A stretch of DNA of 26,431 nt from assembly GCF_937997535.1 (NCBI RefSeq), contig NZ_CALKTT010000082.1, positions 1 to 26,431 on the forward strand. The letters are read 5' to 3'. This DNA comes from an uncultured Campylobacter sp. GTDB lineage: Bacteria > Campylobacterota > Campylobacteria > Campylobacterales > Campylobacteraceae. Position numbers and translations under genes: made by a program. Every line of letters starts with the position of its first letter. Within the stretch, counting starts at the first letter, position 1. A model generated the notes under the pieces. That model did no database searches. It saw only the letters and a list, made by a program, of their open reading frames with translations, and was not told where the DNA came from. This document shows, piece by piece, positions 24,205 through 26,431 of this stretch.

Positions 24205-24834
24205 TTGAACTCCTTACCGATCGGAATTTTATTGCAAGGAGCCGCGCTGATGCTCTCGCTCATCGTCGCGATCGGCGCGCAAAACATCTTCGTCATCTCC
24301 CAAGGCCTTGCGAAAAACCACGTCGCGGCTGTTTGCACGGTCTGCGCGCTAAGCGATGCCGTATTTACGGCCGTAGGGATATTTTTAATCGGCGGCGCCC
24401 TTAAGCAAGGCTCGCTTCTTACCCAAATTTTAGGCATAGGCGGGATCATATTTCTGCTCTGCTACGCGCTAAGCTCGTTTTTCAGCGCCTATAAAGGCTC
24501 GCATTTTGCCAAGATCCAAAACTCGGCAAATAGCCCGCTAGCGCCCGTCGTAGCCAAAGCCCTTGCTGTGACGCTTCTAAACCCGCACGTGTATTTAGAC
24601 ACCGTCGTGGTTGTGGGCTCGCTCGGCGCTACGATCGCAGATGCCCAAAAGCCGTGGTTTTACGCGGGAGTTATGTTCGTATCGTTTGCGTGGTTTTTCG
24701 GCTTGGGCTACGGTTCAGGGGCGCTTTCGAGGCTTTTTGCAAGTAGCAGAGCGTGGCGCATAATCGACGCGCTCGTGGGAGTTTTGATGCTTTATATGGC
24801 GTATCTGATCGCGAAGTTTGTCTTTAAAATTTAA
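24205..24834 (+). CDS. LysE/ArgO-type amino acid exporter
   Basis: This 209-residue protein has about six TM helices. The N-terminus has the family pattern L-M-L-S-L-I-V-A-I-G-A-Q-N-I-F-V-I-S-Q-G, and L-L-N-P-H-V-Y-L-D-T is the strong LysE/ArgO signature in the middle. It exports basic amino acids (Lys, Arg) or related compounds. I chose the TTG at 24205 because GAGG (24194-24197) stands at good distance and the length fits the family. The open frame reaches further upstream to 24010, but that part overlaps the low-complexity tail of the gene before and lacks homology. Confidence 0.88.
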   Translation: MNSLPIGILLQGAALMLSLIVAIGAQNIFVISQGLAKNHVAAVCTVCALSDAVFTAVGIFLIGGALKQGSLLTQILGIGGIIFLLCYALSSFFSAYKGSHFAKIQNSANSPLAPVVAKALAVTLLNPHVYLDTVVVVGSLGATIADAQKPWFYAGVMFVSFAWFFGLGYGSGALSRLFASSRAWRIIDALVGVLMLYMAYLIAKFVFKI

Positions 24835-24876
24835 AATTTCACGCTAAAATTCCGCACTCTTGATAAAGGATCTATG

Positions 24877-25362
24877 ATGAAAATTGAAATTGAAAGCGGG
24901 CTCGAGCTAAAAGAGGCCTTGTGGCGCGTAGAGAAAGCTCTGCGACTAGTGACCGACAAGGACGGCAAAATCACATCGAGCGCGACGCTTTACGTGGGCA
25001 AGCATTCGCTTTTAAATTTACTCGATACCAACCAGATCGAAAATATCCAAAACGCTTATGCGCGCGCCAGGACGGAATTCCGCGCCGAGATGCTGGGCGT
25101 GCTAGAGGGCTTTTTGTCCCAAGAGGACGCCGAGAAGGATCCGGAATACGTGCTATTTAATCAGCTCTACCAAATGGCGATGACCGCGGGCAGAAAGAGC
25201 GATATTTTTATCCACGTCCAAGGCATCAGCGAAAACGAGGTCGTGCTGCGCGTGTATCAGCGCTTCGAGCTGGAGAGCGGCGAGACAATCTATTACGCAG
25301 GCGGCGAGTTTAGCTACACTCTGGATGAAAATTTCGGCAAAATTTATCGCTACGAAATTTAA
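24877..25362 (+). CDS. Conserved-looking protein of unknown function
   Basis: This 161-residue soluble protein (162 if the ATG at 24874 is used) is acidic and has no signal peptide or TM. AAAGGA (24865-24870) is 6 bases from the second ATG and only 3 from the first, so the second is preferred. The sequence has an alpha/beta look: an N-terminal strand M-K-I-E-I-E, a helical middle with many acidic residues, and a C-terminal strand-rich part ending G-E-F-S-Y-T-L-D. I do not recognise a family. It stands 42 bases after the exporter gene and may be in the same transcript. It is real by codon use and ribosome binding site. Confidence 0.7.
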   Translation: MKIEIESGLELKEALWRVEKALRLVTDKDGKITSSATLYVGKHSLLNLLDTNQIENIQNAYARARTEFRAEMLGVLEGFLSQEDAEKDPEYVLFNQLYQMAMTAGRKSDIFIHVQGISENEVVLRVYQRFELESGETIYYAGGEFSYTLDENFGKIYRYEI

Positions 25363-25832
25363 TTTTAGCGGTACGGCGCGAGATCGGTGCCGCCTCGATC
25401 GTAAATACACACTACGCTTCTTTGCCGCAGCGTCTAAATTTAAACCCTAAAACACGCGGCGAGCTAAATTTAGACAAACTTTCTGCAATGATGGCAATTT
25501 CACCTAGTTAAAATTTATCGTAATTCCAAATTTAAAGCTTGTATAAATTTCGCCGCGTTACCGCCGGCGTTTGAGTTTGCCTTGTTTTACGTTCATCAAA
25601 ATTTTAAATCGAGCTTGCATAAATTGTGCTCCTTAGGCACATAAATTTTGTAGAATCGCACTTTTACGCAAAAGAAAAGATAATTAAACGAAGCCGAATT
25701 TAACCAAGGCGCGTATGTAGGAAGGCGAGCTCAAAGATGATACGCTAGATGGCGGTTTGCTGCCATTGCTTACTTTAAAAATTTTTAAGCATTAATACGT
25801 GCAAAATGTAAAAACAAAGAAGTGAAAACGCA
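25363..25832. other. 470-base gap, no gene recognised
   Basis: The region after the unknown gene is A/T-rich with scattered AAATTTA words. GCGGTAC (about 25369-25375) can pair with GTGCCGC about 12 bases on, with one G-U pair, a weak terminator candidate. No credible ORF was seen before the DUF2892 remnant. Confidence 0.4.
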
Positions 25833-26007
25833 ATGCCAAGTAAAAAAACTAGGATAATAAGAGCGCTGATCGGGCTAGCGATAATGATCGCAAAAGCCGT
25901 TGTTTAGCAGCTGGTGGGGGCTGGTTGGACTCGTACCCTTTATCGTGGGCGTTACGGGATTTTGCCCCGCTTGCTACTTTTTAAACCGCTGTTCGCTAAA
26001 GCGCTAA
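25833..26007 (+). pseudogene. DUF2892 (YgaP-like membrane) gene with a frameshift
   Basis: Reading from ATG 25833 gives a basic start with T-R-I-I-R-A-L-I-G-L-A and stops at TAG 25905-25907. Dropping one base at the junction continues as S-S-W-W-G-L-V-G-L-V-P-F-I-V-G-V-T-G-F-C-P-A-C and ends at TAA 26005-26007. Together the halves match the short DUF2892 family (two TM, R-I-I-R, W-W-G-L, G-F-C-P) over its usual length of about 60 residues. The spacing between R-I-I-R and W-W fits if one base is extra. It may be a pseudogene or a sequencing error. The ribosome binding site is weak. Confidence 0.72.
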
Positions 26008-26378
26008 ATTTAGCCACAGTATGCGGTTTTGCCATGCATCGGGCAAAAGGCGCGATAAATTTTATGGCGAAGTGGGCGAGCTTTAAATTTTAAATTCTCC
26101 ACGCCTTGCCGCGGAACGTTAAATTTAAACGAGCGCTTAAGGCTTAAAATTTTATCGCGCGATACAAGGCCGTAAATTTAATTTCATGCCGCCGTCAATC
26201 GGCATGCCGCTATCCGCGTAAAATTTTAACGCCGTGCCGCTTTCGACGCTCTTGTTATGACTGGTTTGTGCGCCGTGCTAGCCATAGCCAAACTTTATGA
26301 TTAATTACACCTAGCCTCTTAAAATTCATCTTAAATTTGCTAAAATTGCAGCTAAATTTAAAATTTAAAGGAGTCCAA
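26008..26378. other. 371-base gap, nothing recognised
   Basis: No gene seen; AAATTT words throughout. The last about 90 bases are A/T-rich and should hold the promoter of the gene that starts at 26379. Confidence 0.4.
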
Positions 26379-26431
26379 ATGTCAAATATCTTAATCATAG
26401 GCGCGGGCGGCGTGAGCCAAGTCGCGACCGT
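26379..26431 (+). CDS. Carboxynorspermidine/saccharopine dehydrogenase-like, N-terminal fragment
   Basis: Only 17 codons are in the window, and the gene continues beyond its right edge. M-S-N-I-L-I-I-G-A-G-G-V-S-Q-V-A-T is the NAD(P)-binding Rossmann start (G-A-G-G-V) typical of the saccharopine dehydrogenase-like family. In Campylobacter this family includes carboxynorspermidine synthase of spermidine synthesis. AAAGGAG (26367-26373) supports the ATG. The family call is fair; the exact enzyme cannot be read from this part. Confidence 0.75.
   Translation, partial: MSNILIIGAGGVSQVAT

Noticed and set aside
1..26431. CRISPR arrays, insertion sequences, prophage or integrase
   Set aside because: No regularly spaced direct repeats, transposase motifs or attachment-site duplications were seen; the tRNA-Glu 3' end is not repeated nearby.

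Overview
The window looks like a chromosomal segment from a Campylobacter-type epsilonproteobacterium. The evidence is the gene content: a murI start, a Bcr/CflA transporter, thrS-infC-rpmI-rplT, a selA-selB pair, a selenocysteine formate dehydrogenase cluster preceded by a polyferredoxin and a TorD-like chaperone, and the first codons of a carboxynorspermidine/saccharopine dehydrogenase-like gene. The base composition is moderate for the genus, and the word AAATTT/AAAATTTT is very common both in and between genes. That would suit an oral species such as C. gracilis, but the species name is inference.

Layout. 1-36: start of murI (minus strand). 179-906: a G8 tract abutting a -10-like box, then a secreted cysteine-rich Sel1-repeat protein. 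907-1676: no gene recognised. 1677-3387 (minus strand): endonuclease IV and a small lipoprotein. 3465-3539: tRNA-Glu. 3802-5722: a WaaP/RIO-like kinase overlapping a multidrug MFS transporter. 5825-9164: thrS, infC, rpmI, rplT and a strong terminator. 9256-11217: an autotransporter with a spherulin-4/GH135-like glycosidase passenger. 11554-12267 (minus strand): a periplasmic DsbC-like thioredoxin-fold protein. 12319-15742 (minus strand): selB and selA. 15909-18460: polyferredoxin and TorD-like chaperone, ended by a terminator. 18713-22409: small Tat protein, fdhA (Sec codon TGA at 19458-19460) and fdhB, then a terminator. 22651-25362: a TraT-like lipoprotein, a membrane protein with a long low-complexity tail, a LysE/ArgO exporter and an unknown protein. 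25833-26007: a frameshifted DUF2892 gene. 26379-end: start of a carboxynorspermidine/saccharopine dehydrogenase-like gene.

How the genes work together. The block 12319-22409 is a nearly self-contained unit for making a periplasmic Mo/W selenoenzyme. SelA makes Sec-tRNA. SelB delivers it to the UGA codon of fdhA, which is followed by a SECIS hairpin whose GGU loop starts at the same offset as in E. coli fdhF. The TorD-like protein probably guards the Tat-exported catalytic subunit, and FdhB carries electrons away. selC, selD, fdhC and fdhD are not in the window.

The most unusual items are the surface-anchored GH135-like autotransporter; the low-complexity N/S/A-rich insertions in SelA, in the TorD-like chaperone (with an 18-residue tandem repeat) and in the tail of the 309-residue membrane protein; a likely phase-variable promoter before the Sel1-repeat gene; and an NssR-like TAAC-N4-GTTA operator just downstream of the fdh promoter.
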